Shown here piece by piece: positions 1 to 11,386 of a stretch of 64,000 nucleotides of DNA. The stretch is taken from NCBI GenBank assembly GCA_022575985.1, contig JAKSXM010000014.1, forward strand, positions 27,776,001 to 27,840,000. Direction: 5' to 3'. Origin of the DNA: Anagrus nilaparvatae (taxonomy: Eukaryota > Arthropoda > Insecta > Hymenoptera > Mymaridae). Made by a program: the position numbers and the translations under genes. Positions within the stretch are counted from its first letter, which is position 1. Every line of letters begins with the position of its first letter. The notes below the pieces were generated by a model. The model was given only the letters and a program-made list of their open reading frames with translations. It was not told where the DNA came from and searched no databases.

Positions 1-11
1 CTAAACAAATA

Positions 12-195
12 CAGTCAAAAAGGCCTGAGAAATAAAAAAACAAGATATAAAAATTTAAATAGGTATCAAAAATATTGTATTTTTAGAATCATTGGATCTA
101 CTTGCTTGAAACCATTTGAATTGTTTAAAATTTTTATAAACCAAGTTTACTTATAATGAAAAAATATGTAAAATAGAGAAAAACCTTAACAAATA
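12..195 (+). repeat. Class A monomer, variant A3
   Basis: Diagnostic changes are AATCATTGGATC, CTTGCTTGAAACC and AATTGTTTAAAA instead of the A1 forms AATCTTTGGATC, CTTGCATGAAACC and AATTGGTTAAA. It carries the A-leading tail, so it produces the A-A doublets of A-A-B trimers. A later sub-form has a further AGAAATATTG change (for example near 20330 and 32570). Confidence 0.85.
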
Positions 196-291
196 CAGTC
201 CAAAAGGCCTGAGAAATAAAAAAACAAGATATAAAAATTTAAATAGGTATCAAAAATATTGTATTTTTAGAATCTTTGGATCTACTTGCAT

Positions 292-334
292 GAAACCATT
301 TGAATTGGTTAAACTTTTTATAAACCAAATTTAC
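292..334 (+). repeat. Conserved box shared by A and B monomers (example)
   Basis: The segment beginning GAAACCATTTGAAT and ending at TTTAC is the longest stretch nearly the same in A and B. Differences are few: TGGTT or AGGTT, ACC or AAC, GTTTAC or ATTTAC. Its conservation could reflect protein binding, or simply homogenisation by recombination. Several large rearrangement junctions in the window fall in it, for example 4738, 22814 and 23062. Confidence 0.8.
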
Positions 335-345
335 TTATAATAAGA

Positions 346-361
346 GAATATTCTACGTAGA
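346..361. repeat. Overlapping short palindromes in the B-leading tail (example)
   Basis: GAATATTC at 346-353 overlaps TCTACGTAGA at 352-361. Both are perfect self-complementary sequences. They occur in tails that lead into B1 monomers; in tails leading into B3 the second reads TCTATGTAGA and its symmetry is broken. Whether they bind a protein or extrude is unknown. Confidence 0.75.
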
Positions 362-380
362 GGAAAACTAAAACAAATAC

Positions 381-393
381 GGCCCTTCAGGCC
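381..393. repeat. GGCC-n5-GGCC dyad at the B head (example)
   Basis: GGCCCTTCAGGCC has 4-bp self-complementary ends around CTTCA. It is the most GC-rich point of the monomer and marks each B head; B3 heads have CACCA and B2 heads ATTCA in the loop. Both inverted GGCC blocks are kept while the loop varies. Confidence 0.65.
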
Positions 394-470
394 AGCGTAA
401 TTAAAAAACAAGATATAAATAAATTAAATAAGTATCAAAATTATTGTATATTTAGAAAAGGTGGATCCAC

Positions 471-480
471 TTTCACGAAA
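471..480. repeat. GTGGATCCAC palindrome in the B monomer (example)
   Basis: This 10-bp perfect palindrome holds the GGATCC site and occurs in nearly every B monomer. A2 and A5 monomers have TGGATCCA at the same place; A1, A3 and A4 have GGATCT. A GGATCC digest should therefore give mostly dimer-sized fragments, and a GATC digest monomer-sized ones. Confidence 0.8.
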
Positions 481-933
481 CCATTTGAATAGGTTAAAAT
501 TTTTATAAAACAAGTTTACTTATAATGAAAAAATATGTAAAATAGAGAAAAACCTTAACAAATACAGTCCAAAAGGCCTGAGAAATAAAAAAACAAGATA
601 TATAAATTTAAATAAGTATCAAAAATATTGTATTTTTAGAATCTTTGGATCTACTTGCATGAAACCATTTGAATTGGTTAAAATTTTTATAAACCAACTT
701 TACTAATAATAAGAGAATATTTTACGTAGAGGAACACTAAAACAAATACGGCCCTTCAGGCCAGCGTAATTAAAAAACAAGATATAAATAAATTAAATAA
801 GTATAAAAATTATTGTATATTTAGAAAAGGTGGATCCACTTTCATAAAACCATTTGAATAGGTTAAAATTTTTATAAAACAAGTTTACTTATAATGAAAA
901 AATATGTAAAATAGAGAAAAACTTGAACAAATA

Positions 934-1118
934 CAGTCCAAAAGGCCTGAGAAATAAGAAAACATAATATAAAAAATTTAAATAGGTATCAAAATTATTG
1001 TATTTTTATAAACGTTGGATCCACTTGCATGAAACCATTTAAATAGGTTAAAATTTTTATAAAACAAGTTTACTTATAATGAAAAAATATGTAAAATTGA
1101 GAAAAACCTTAACAAATA
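934..1118 (+). repeat. Class A monomer, variant A2
   Basis: Diagnostic features are AACATAATATAAAAAATTTA, ATTTTTATAAACGTTGGATCC and CCATTTAAATAGG. It keeps a BamHI-type site and the A-leading tail, so it is normally followed by another A. A close relative with AACATTATATAAAAAATT (A5) occurs at about 16500 and in the later regions. Confidence 0.85.
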
Positions 1119-2410
1119 CAGTCCAAAAGGCCTGAGAAATAAAAAAACAAGATATAAAAATTTAAATAGGTATCAAAAATATTGTATTTTTAGAATCTTT
1201 GGATCTACTTGCATGAAACCATTTGAATTGGTTAAAATTTTTATAAACCAAATTTACTAATAATAAGAGAATATTTTACGTAGAGGAAAACTAAAACAAA
1301 TACGGCCCTTCAGGCCAGCGTAATTAAAAAACAAGATATAAATAAATTAAATAAGTATAAAAATTATTGTATATTTAGAAAAGGTGGATCCACTTTCATA
1401 AAACCATTTGAATAGGTTAAAATTTTTATAAAACAAGTTTACTTATAATGAGAAAATATGTAAAATAGAGAAAAACTTAAACAAATACAGTCCAAAAGGC
1501 CTGAGAAATAAAAAAACATAATATAAAAAATTTAAATAGGTATCAAAATTATTGTATTTTTATAAACGTTGGATCCACTTGCATGAAACCATTTGAATAG
1601 GTTAAAATTTTTATAAAACAAGTTTACTTATAATGAAAAAATATGTAAAATAGAGAAAAACCTTAACAAATACAGTCCAAAAGGCCTGAGAAATAAAAAA
1701 ACAAGATATAAAAATTTAAATAGGTATCAAAAATATTGTATTTTTAGAATCTTTGGATCTACTTGCATGAAACCATTTGAATTGGTTAAACTTTTTATAA
1801 ACCAAATTTACTTATAATAAGAAAATATTCTACGTAGAGGAAAACTAAAACAAATACGGCCCTTCAGGCCAGCGTAATTAAAAAACAAGATATAAATAAA
1901 TTAAATAAGTATTAAAATTATTGTATATTTAGAAAAGGTGGATCCACTTTCATGAAACCATTTGAATAGGTTAAAATTTTTATAAAACAAGTTTACTTAT
2001 AATGAAAAAATATGTAAAATAGAGAAAACCCTTAACAAATACAGTCCAAAAAGCCTGAGAAATAAAAAAACAATATATAAAAATTTAAATAGGTATCAAA
2101 AATATTGTATTTTTAGAATCTTTGGATCTACTTACATGAAACCATTTGAATTGGTTAAAATTTTTATAAACCAAGTTTACTAATAATAAGAGAATATTCT
2201 ACGTAGAGGAAAACTAAAACAAATACGGCCCTTCAGGCCAGCGTAATTAAAAAACAAGATATAAATAAATTAAAAAAGTATTTAAATTATTGTATATTTA
2301 GAAAAGGTGGATCCACTTTCATGAAACCATTTGAATAGGTTAAAATTTTTATAAAACAAGTTTACTTATAATGAAAAAATATGTAAAATAGAGAAAAACC
2401 TTAACAAATA

Positions 2411-2594
2411 CAGTCCAAAAGGCCTGAGAAATAAAAAAACAAGATATAAAAATATAAAAAGGTATCAAAAATATTGTATTTTTAGAATCTTTGGATCTAC
2501 TTGCTTGAAACCATTTGAATTGGTTAAAATTTTTATAAACCAAGTTTACTAATAATAAGAGAATATTCTATGTAGAGGAAAACTAAAACAAATA
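2411..2594 (+). repeat. Class A monomer, variant A4
   Basis: It is marked by AAAAATATAAAAAGGTATC in place of AAAAATTTAAATAGGTATC, and by CTTGCTTGAAACC. On the minus strand that change turns an in-frame TAA stop into a sense codon, so each A4 copy opens a 64-residue frame. Identical frames recur wherever A4 or a similar variant occurs and nothing suggests they are translated. Confidence 0.88.
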
Positions 2595-2779
2595 CGGCCC
2601 ACCAGGCCAGTGTAATTAAAAAACAAGATATAAATAAATTAAATAAGTATTAAAATTATTGTATATTTAGAAAAGGTGGATCCACTTTCATGAAACCATT
2701 TGAATTGGTTAAAATTCTTATAAACCAAGTTTACTTATAATAGAAAAATATGTAAAATAGAGAAAAACTTGAACAAATA
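2595..2779 (+). repeat. Class B monomer, variant B3
   Basis: The head is CGGCCCACCAGGCCAGTG rather than CGGCCCTTCAGGCCAGCG, and the box is followed by AAATTCTTATAAACC and ATAATAGAAAAATATG. It usually follows A4, and the A4 tail before it has CTATGTAG for CTACGTAG. It is the parent of the 41-bp relic monomer: the relic keeps its first 18 bp and its last 23. Confidence 0.85.
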
Positions 2780-4628
2780 CAGTCCAAAAGGCCTGAGAAA
2801 TAAAAAAACATAATATAAAAAATTTAAATAGGTATCAAAATTATTGTATTTTTATAAACGTTGGATCCACTTGCATGAAACCATTTGAATAGGTTAAAAT
2901 TTTTATAAAACAAGTTTACTTATAATAAAAAAATATGTAAAATAGAGAAAAACCTAAACAAATACAGTCAAAAAGGCCTGAGAAATAAAAAAACAAGATA
3001 TAAAAAATTTAATTAGGTATCAAAATTATTGTATTTTTATAAACGTTGGATCTACTTGCATGAAACCATTTGAATTGGTTAAAATTTTTATAAACCAACT
3101 TTACTAATAATAAGAGAATATTTTACGTAGAGGAAAACTAAAACAAATACGGCCCTTCAGGCCAGCGTAATTAAAAAACAAGATATAAATAAATTAAATA
3201 AGTATAAAAATTATTGTATATTTAGAAAAGGTGGATCCACTTTCATAAAACCATTTAAATAGGTTAAAATTTTTATAAAACAAGTTTACTTATAATGAAA
3301 AAATATGTAAAATAGAGAAAAACTTGAACAAATACAGTCCAAAAGGCCTGAGAAATAAAAAAACATAATATAAAAAATTTAAATAGGTATCAAAAATATT
3401 GTATTTTTAGAATCTTTGGATCTACTTGCTTGAAACCATTTGAATTGGTTAAAATTTTTATTAAACCAAGTTTACTAATAATAAGAGAATATTCTATGTA
3501 CAGGAAAACTAAAACAAATACGGCCCACCAGGCCAGCGTAATTAAAAAACTAGATATAAATAAATTAAATAAGTATTAAAATTATTGTATATTTAGAAAA
3601 GGTGGATCCACTTTCATGAAACCATTTGAATAGGTTAAAATTTTTATAAAACAAGTTTACTTATAATGAAAAAATATGTAAAATAGAGAAAAACCTTAAC
3701 AAATACAGTCCAAAAGGCCTGAGAAATAAAAAAACAAGATATAAAAATATAAATAGGTATCAAAAATATTGTATTTTTAGAATCATTGGATCTACTTGCT
3801 TGAAACCATTTGAATTGTTTAAAATTTTTATAAACCAAGTTTACTTATAATGAAAAAATATGTAAAATAGAGAAAAACCTTAACAAATACAGTCCAAAAG
3901 GCCTGAGAAATAAAAAAACAAGATATAAAAATTTAAATAGGTATCAAAAATATTGTATTTTTAGAATCTTTGGATCTACTTGCTTGAAACCATTTGAATT
4001 GGTTAAAATTTTTATAAACCAAGTTTACTAATAATAAGAGAATATTCTATGTAGAGGAAAACTAAAACAAATACGGCCCACCAGGCCAGTGTAATTAAAA
4101 AACAAGATATAAATAAATTAAATAAGTATTAAAATTATTGTATATTTAGAAAAGGTGGATCCACTTTCATGAAACCATTTGAATTGGTTAAAATTCTTAT
4201 AAACCAAGTTTACTTATAATAGAAAAATATGTAAAATAGAGAAAAACTTAAACAAATACAGTCCAAAAGGCCTGAGAAATAAAAAAACATAATATAAAAA
4301 ATTTAAATAGGTATCAAAATTTTTGTATTCTTATAAACGTTGGATCCACTTGCATGAAACCATTTGAATAGGTTAAAATTTTTATAAAACAAGTTTACTT
4401 ATAATGAAAAAATATGTAAAATAGAGAAGAACCTAAGCAAATACAGTCAAAAAGGCCTGAGAAATAAAAAAACAAGATATAAAAAATTTAATTAGGTATC
4501 AAAATTATTGTATTTTTATAAACGTTGGATCTACTTGCATAAAACCATTTGAATTGGTTAAAATTTTTATAAACCAATTTTACTAATAATGAGAGAATAT
4601 TCTACGTAGAGAAAAACTTAAACAAATA

Positions 4629-4998
4629 CGGCCATTCAGGCCAGCGTAATTAAAAAACAAGATATAAATAAATTAAATAAGTATTAAAATTATTGTATAT
4701 TTAGAAAAGGTGGATCCACTTTCACGAAACCATTTGAATTGGTTAAACTTTTTATAAACCAAATTTACTTATAATAAGAAAATATTCTACGTAGAGGAAA
4801 ACTAAAACAAATACGGCCCTTCAGGCCAGCGTAATTAAAAAACAAGATATAAATAAATTAAATAAGTATCAAAATTATTGTATATTTAGAAAAGGTGGAT
4901 CCACTTTCACGAAACCATTTGAATAGGTTAAAATTTTTATAAAACAAGTTTACTTATAATGAAAAAATATGTAAAAAAGAGAAAAACCTTAACAAATA
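4629..4998 (+). repeat. B-B junction: two consecutive B monomers
   Basis: B2 (4629-4813) is followed directly by B1 (4814-4998), the only B-B pair I found. The first monomer is chimeric: B2 up to CACGAAACCATTTGAAT, then TGGTTAAACTTTTTATAAAC and the B-leading tail of an A monomer like the one near 1785. The switch falls in the shared box at about 4738 and coincides with the end of homology between the two 6648-bp copies, so it looks like an exchange junction. Confidence 0.85.
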
Positions 4999-6648
4999 CA
5001 GTCCAAAAGGCCTGAGAAATAAAAAAACAAGATATATAAATTTAAATAGGTATCAAAAATATTGTATTTTTAGAATCATTGGATCTACTTGCTTGAAACC
5101 ATTTGAATTGTTTAAAATTTTTATAAACCAAGTTTACTTATAATGAAAAAATATGTAAAATAGAGAAAAACCTTAACAAATACAGTCCAAAAGGCCTGAG
5201 AAATAAAAAAACAAGATATAAAAATTTAAATAGGTATCAAAAATATTGTATTTTTAGAATCTTTGGATCTACTTGCATGAAACCATTTGAATTGGTTAAA
5301 ATTTTTATAAACCAAATTTACTTATAATAAGAGAATATTCTACGTAGAGGAAAACTAAAACAAATACGGCCCTTCAGGCCAGCGTAATTAAAAAACAAGA
5401 TATAAATAAATTAAATAAGTATCAAAATTATTGTATATTTAGAAAAGGTGGATCCACTTTCACGAAACCATTTGAATAGGTTAAAATTTTTATAAAACAA
5501 GTTTACTTATAATGAAAAAATATGTAAAATAGAGAAAAACCTTAACAAATACAGTCCAAAAGGCCTGAGAAATAAAAAAACAAGATATATAAATTTAAAT
5601 AGGTATCAAAAATATTGTATTTTTAGAATCTTTGGATCTACTTGCATGAAACCATTTGAATTGGTTAAAATTTTTATAAACCAACTTTACTAATAATAAG
5701 AGAATATTTTACGTAGAGGAAAACTAAAACAAATACGGCCCTTCAGGCCAGCGTAATTAAAAAACAAGATATAAATAAATTAAATAAGTATAAAAATTAT
5801 TGTATATTTAGAAAAGGTGGATCCACTTTCATAAAACCATTTGAATAGGTTAAAATTTTTATAAAACAAGTTTACTTATAATGAAAAAATATGTAAAATA
5901 GAGAAAAACTTGAACAAATACAGTCCAAAAGGCCTGAGAAATAAAAAAACATAATATAAAAAATTTAAATAGGTATCAAAATTATTGTATTTTTATAAAC
6001 GTTGGATCCACTTGCATGAAACCATTTAAATAGGTTAAAATTTTTATAAAACAAGTTTACTTATAATGAAAAAATATGTAAAATAGAGAAAAACCTTAAC
6101 AAATACAGTCCAAAAGGCCTGAGAAATAAAAAAACAAGATATAAAAATTTAAATAGGTATCAAAAATATTGTATTTTTAGAATCTTTGGATCTACTTGCA
6201 TGAAACCAATTGAATTGTTTAAAATTTTTATAAACCAAATTTACTAATAATAAGAGAATATTTTACGTAGAGGAAAACTAAAACAAATACGGCCCTTCAG
6301 GCCAGCGTAATTAAAAAACAAGATATAAATAAATTAAATAAGTATAAAAATTATTGTATATTTAGAAAAGGTGGATCCACTTTCATAAAACCATTTGAAT
6401 AGGTTAAAATTTTTATAAAACAAGTTTACTTATAATGAGAAAATATGTAAAATAGAGAAAAACTTAAACAAATACAGTCCAAAAGGCCTGAGAAATAAAA
6501 AAACATAATATAAAAAATTTAAATAGGTATCAAAATTATTGTATTTTTATAAACGTTGGATCCACTTGCATGAAACCATTTGAATAGGTTAAAATTTTTA
6601 TAAAACAAGTTTACTTATAATGAAAAAATATGTAAAATAGAGAAAAAC

Positions 6649-9600
6649 CTAAACAAATACAGTCAAAAAGGCCTGAGAAATAAAAAAACAAGATATAAAA
6701 ATTTAAATAGGTATCAAAAATATTGTATTTTTAGAATCATTGGATCTACTTGCTTGAAACCATTTGAATTGTTTAAAATTTTTATAAACCAAGTTTACTT
6801 ATAATGAAAAAATATGTAAAATAGAGAAAAACCTTAACAAATACAGTCCAAAAGGCCTGAGAAATAAAAAAACAAGATATAAAAATTTAAATAGGTATCA
6901 AAAATATTGTATTTTTAGAATCTTTGGATCTACTTGCATGAAACCATTTGAATTGGTTAAACTTTTTATAAACCAAATTTACTTATAATAAGAGAATATT
7001 CTACGTAGAGGAAAACTAAAACAAATACGGCCCTTCAGGCCAGCGTAATTAAAAAACAAGATATAAATAAATTAAATAAGTATCAAAATTATTGTATATT
7101 TAGAAAAGGTGGATCCACTTTCACGAAACCATTTGAATAGGTTAAAATTTTTATAAAACAAGTTTACTTATAATGAAAAAATATGTAAAATAGAGAAAAA
7201 CCTTAACAAATACAGTCCAAAAGGCCTGAGAAATAAAAAAACAAGATATATAAATTTAAATAAGTATCAAAAATATTGTATTTTTAGAATCTTTGGATCT
7301 ACTTGCATGAAACCATTTGAATTGGTTAAAATTTTTATAAACCAACTTTACTAATAATAAGAGAATATTTTACGTAGAGGAACACTAAAACAAATACGGC
7401 CCTTCAGGCCAGCGTAATTAAAAAACAAGATATAAATAAATTAAATAAGTATAAAAATTATTGTATATTTAGAAAAGGTGGATCCACTTTCATAAAACCA
7501 TTTGAATAGGTTAAAATTTTTATAAAACAAGTTTACTTATAATGAAAAAATATGTAAAATAGAGAAAAACTTGAACAAATACAGTCCAAAAGGCCTGAGA
7601 AATAAAAAAACATAATATAAAAAATTTAAATAGGTATCAAAATTATTGTATTTTTATAAACGTTGGATCCACTTGCATGAGACCATTTAAATAGGTTAAA
7701 ATTTTTATAAAACAAGTTTACTTATAATGAAAAAATATGTAAAATTGAGAAAAACCTTAACAAATACAGTCCAAAAGGCCTGAGAAATAAAAAAACAAGA
7801 TATAAAAATTTAAATAGGTATCAAAAATATTGTATTTTTAGAATCTTTGGATCTACTTGCATGAAACCATTTGAATTGGTTAAAATTTTTATAAACCAAA
7901 TTTACTAATAATAAGAGAATATTTTACGTAGAGGAAAACTAAAACAAATACGGCCCTTCAGGCCAGCGTAATTAAAAAACAAGATATAAATAAATTAAAT
8001 AAGTATAAAAATTATTGTATATTTAGAAAAGGTGGATCCACTTTCATAAAACCATTTGAATAGGTTAAAATTTTTATAAAACAAGTTTACTTATAATGAG
8101 AAAATATGTAAAATAGAGAAAAACTTAAACAAATACAGTCCAAAAGGCCTGAGAAATAAAAAAACATAATATAAAAAATTTAAATAGGTATCAAAATTAT
8201 TGTATTTTTATAAACGTTGGATCCACTTGCATGAAACCATTTGAATAGGTTAAAATTTTTATAAAACAAGTTTACTTATAATGAAAAAATATGTAAAATA
8301 GAGAAAAACCTTAACAAATACAGTCCAAAAGGCCTGAGAAATAAAAAAACAAGATATAAAAATTTAAATAGGTATCAAAAATATTGTATTTTTAGAATCT
8401 TTGGATCTACTTGCATGAAACCATTTGAATTGGTTAAACTTTTTATAAACCAAATTTACTTATAATAAGAAAATATTCTACGTAGAGGAAAACTAAAACA
8501 AATACGGCCCTTCAGGCCAGCGTAATTAAAAAACAAGATATAAATAAATTAAATAAGTATTAAAATTATTGTATATTTAGAAAAGGTGGATCCACTTTCA
8601 TGAAACCATTTGAATAGGTTAAAATTTTTATAAAACAAGTTTACTTATAATGAAAAAATATGTAAAATAGAGAAAACCCTTAACAAATACAGTCCAAAAA
8701 GCCTGAGAAATAAAAAAACAATATATAAAAATTTAAATAGGTATCAAAAATATTGTATTTTTAGAATCTTTGGATCTACTTACATGAAACCATTTGAATT
8801 GGTTAAAATTTTTATAAACCAAGTTTACTAATAATAAGAGAATATTCTACGTAGAGGAAAACTAAAACAAATACGGCCCTTCAGGCCAGCGTAATTAAAA
8901 AACAAGATATAAATAAATTAAAAAAGTATTTAAATTATTGTATATTTAGAAAAGGTGGATCCACTTTCATGAAACCATTTGAATAGGTTAAAATTTTTAT
9001 AAAACAAGTTTACTTATAATGAAAAAATATGTAAAATAGAGAAAAACCTTAACAAATACAGTCCAAAAGGCCTGAGAAATAAAAAAACAAGATATAAAAA
9101 TATAAAAAGGTATCAAAAATATTGTATTTTTAGAATCTTTGGATCTACTTGCTTGAAACCATTTGAATTGGTTAAAATTTTTATAAACCAAGTTTACTAA
9201 TAATAAGAGAATATTCTATGTAGAGGAAAACTAAAACAAATACGGCCCACCAGGCCAGTGTAATTAAAAAACAAGATATAAATAAATTAAATAAGTATTA
9301 AAATTATTGTATATTTAGAAAAGGTGGATCCACTTTCATGAAACCATTTGAATTGGTTAAAATTCTTATAAACCAAGTTTACTTATAATAGAAAAATATG
9401 TAAAATAGAGAAAAACTTGAACAAATACAGTCCAAAAGGCCTGAGAAATAAAAAAACATAATATAAAAAATTTAAATAGGTATCAAAATTATTGTATTTT
9501 TATAAACGTTGGATCCACTTGCATGAAACCATTTGAATAGGTTAAAATTTTTATAAAACAAGTTTACTTATAATAAAAAAATATGTAAAATAGAGAAAAA

Positions 9601-11386
9601 CCTAAACAAATACAGTCAAAAAGGCCTGAGAAATAAAAAAACAAGATATAAAAAATTTAATTAGGTATCAAAATTATTGTATTTTTATAAACGTTGGATC
9701 TACTTGCATGAAACCATTTGAATTGGTTAAAATTTTTATAAACCAACTTTACTAATAATAAGAGAATATTTTACGTAGAGGAAAACTAAAACAAATACGG
9801 CCCTTCAGGCCAGCGTAATTAAAAAACAAGATATAAATAAATTAAATAAGTATAAAAATTATTGTATATTTAGAAAAGGTGGATCCACTTTCATAAAACC
9901 ATTTAAATAGGTTAAAATTTTTATAAAACAAGTTTACTTATAATGAAAAAATATGTAAAATAGAGAAAAACTTGAACAAATACAGTCCAAAAGGCCTGAG
10001 AAATAAAAAAACATAATATAAAAAATTTAAATAGGTATCAAAAATATTGTATTTTTAGAATCTTTGGATCTACTTGCTTGAAACCATTTGAATTGGTTAA
10101 AATTTTTATTAAACCAAGTTTACTAATAATAAGAGAATATTCTATGTACAGGAAAACTAAAACAAATACGGCCCACCAGGCCAGCGTAATTAAAAAACTA
10201 GATATAAATAAATTAAATAAGTATTAAAATTATTGTATATTTAGAAAAGGTGGATCCACTTTCATGAAACCATTTGAATAGGTTAAAATTTTTATAAAAC
10301 AAGTTTACTTATAATGAAAAAATATGTAAAATAGAGAAAAACCTTAACAAATACAGTCCAAAAGGCCTGAGAAATAAAAAAACAAGATATAAAAATATAA
10401 ATAGGTATCAAAAATATTGTATTTTTAGAATCATTGGATCTACTTGCTTGAAACCATTTGAATTGTTTAAAATTTTTATAAACCAAGTTTACTTATAATG
10501 AAAAAATATGTAAAATAGAGAAAAACCTTAACAAATACAGTCCAAAAGGCCTGAGAAATAAAAAAACAAGATATAAAAATTTAAATAGGTATCAAAAATA
10601 TTGTATTTTTAGAATCTTTGGATCTACTTGCTTGAAACCATTTGAATTGGTTAAAATTTTTATAAACCAAGTTTACTAATAATAAGAGAATATTCTATGT
10701 AGAGGAAAACTAAAACAAATACGGCCCACCAGGCCAGTGTAATTAAAAAACAAGATATAAATAAATTAAATAAGTATTAAAATTATTGTATATTTAGAAA
10801 AGGTGGATCCACTTTCATGAAACCATTTGAATTGGTTAAAATTCTTATAAACCAAGTTTACTTATAATAGAAAAATATGTAAAATAGAGAAAAACTTAAA
10901 CAAATACAGTCCAAAAGGCCTGAGAAATAAAAAAACATAATATAAAAAATTTAAATAGGTATCAAAATTTTTGTATTCTTATAAACGTTGGATCCACTTG
11001 CATGAAACCATTTGAATAGGTTAAAATTTTTATAAAACAAGTTTACTTATAATGAAAAAATATGTAAAATAGAGAAGAACCTAAGCAAATACAGTCAAAA
11101 AGGCCTGAGAAATAAAAAAACAAGATATAAAAAATTTAATTAGGTATCAAAATTATTGTATTTTTATAAACGTTGGATCTACTTGCATAAAACCATTTGA
11201 ATTGGTTAAAATTTTTATAAACCAATTTTACTAATAATGAGAGAATATTCTACGTAGAGAAAAACTTAAACAAATACGGCCATTCAGGCCAGCGTAATTA
11301 AAAAACAAGATATAAATAAATTAAATAAGTATTAAAATTATTGTATATTTAGAAAAGGTGGATCCACTTTCACGAAACCATTTGAA
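6649..11386 (+). repeat. 6648-bp higher-order repeat, copy 2 (partial)
   Basis: This matches 1-4738 base for base apart from a few substitutions. After about 11386 the sequence continues from a B2 monomer into the ordinary B box and tail, whereas copy 1 switches at 4738 into a B-leading tail. The copy ends inside the shared A/B box. Confidence 0.92.

Larger units (their letters stand above)
196..379 (+). repeat. Class A monomer, variant A1 (reference copy)
   Basis: This is a 184-bp example of the commonest A form. From its head it runs through AAAAATTTAAATAGGTATC, an AATCTTTGGATCTACTTGC segment (GATC present, BamHI site absent), the shared box at 292-334, and a tail with AATATTCTACGTAGAGG. 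That tail type leads into a B head. Other A monomers carry the alternative tail TTATAATGAAAAAATATG and are then followed by another A head. Confidence 0.95.
380..564 (+). repeat. Class B monomer, variant B1 (reference copy)
   Basis: This is a 185-bp example of class B. It has the head GGCCCTTCAGGCC, then AACAAGATATAAATAAATTA, a TTGTATATTTAGAAAAGG segment, a BamHI-type site inside GTGGATCCAC, the shared box, and the tail TTATAATGAAAAAATATG. B monomers are followed by A monomers everywhere I checked except 4629-4998. With the preceding A at 196-379 it forms the 369-bp dimer that sets the basic period. Confidence 0.95.
1..6648 (+). repeat. 6648-bp higher-order repeat, copy 1 (36 monomers)
   Basis: Bases 1-4738 recur at 6649-11386 with a constant 6648-bp offset and no net indel. 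Shared private variants include GGAACACTAAAAC (near 731 and 7379) and AAAATTGAG (near 1094 and 7742). I noticed only a few substitutions, such as 958/7606 and 1033/7681. The monomer order is a mix of AAB triplets and AB pairs. Within the unit, about 5050-6640 also resembles 64-1650 at offset 4987 (27 monomers). The window starts inside the array, so this phase is arbitrary. Confidence 0.92.

Noticed and set aside
4724..4745. CENP-B box in B monomers with TTCACGAAACC
   Set aside because: On the minus strand GTTTCGTGAAAGTGG matches the TTCG half and the internal A of the box, but lacks the CGGG half. Most B monomers have CATG or CATA there, so even the half match is lost.
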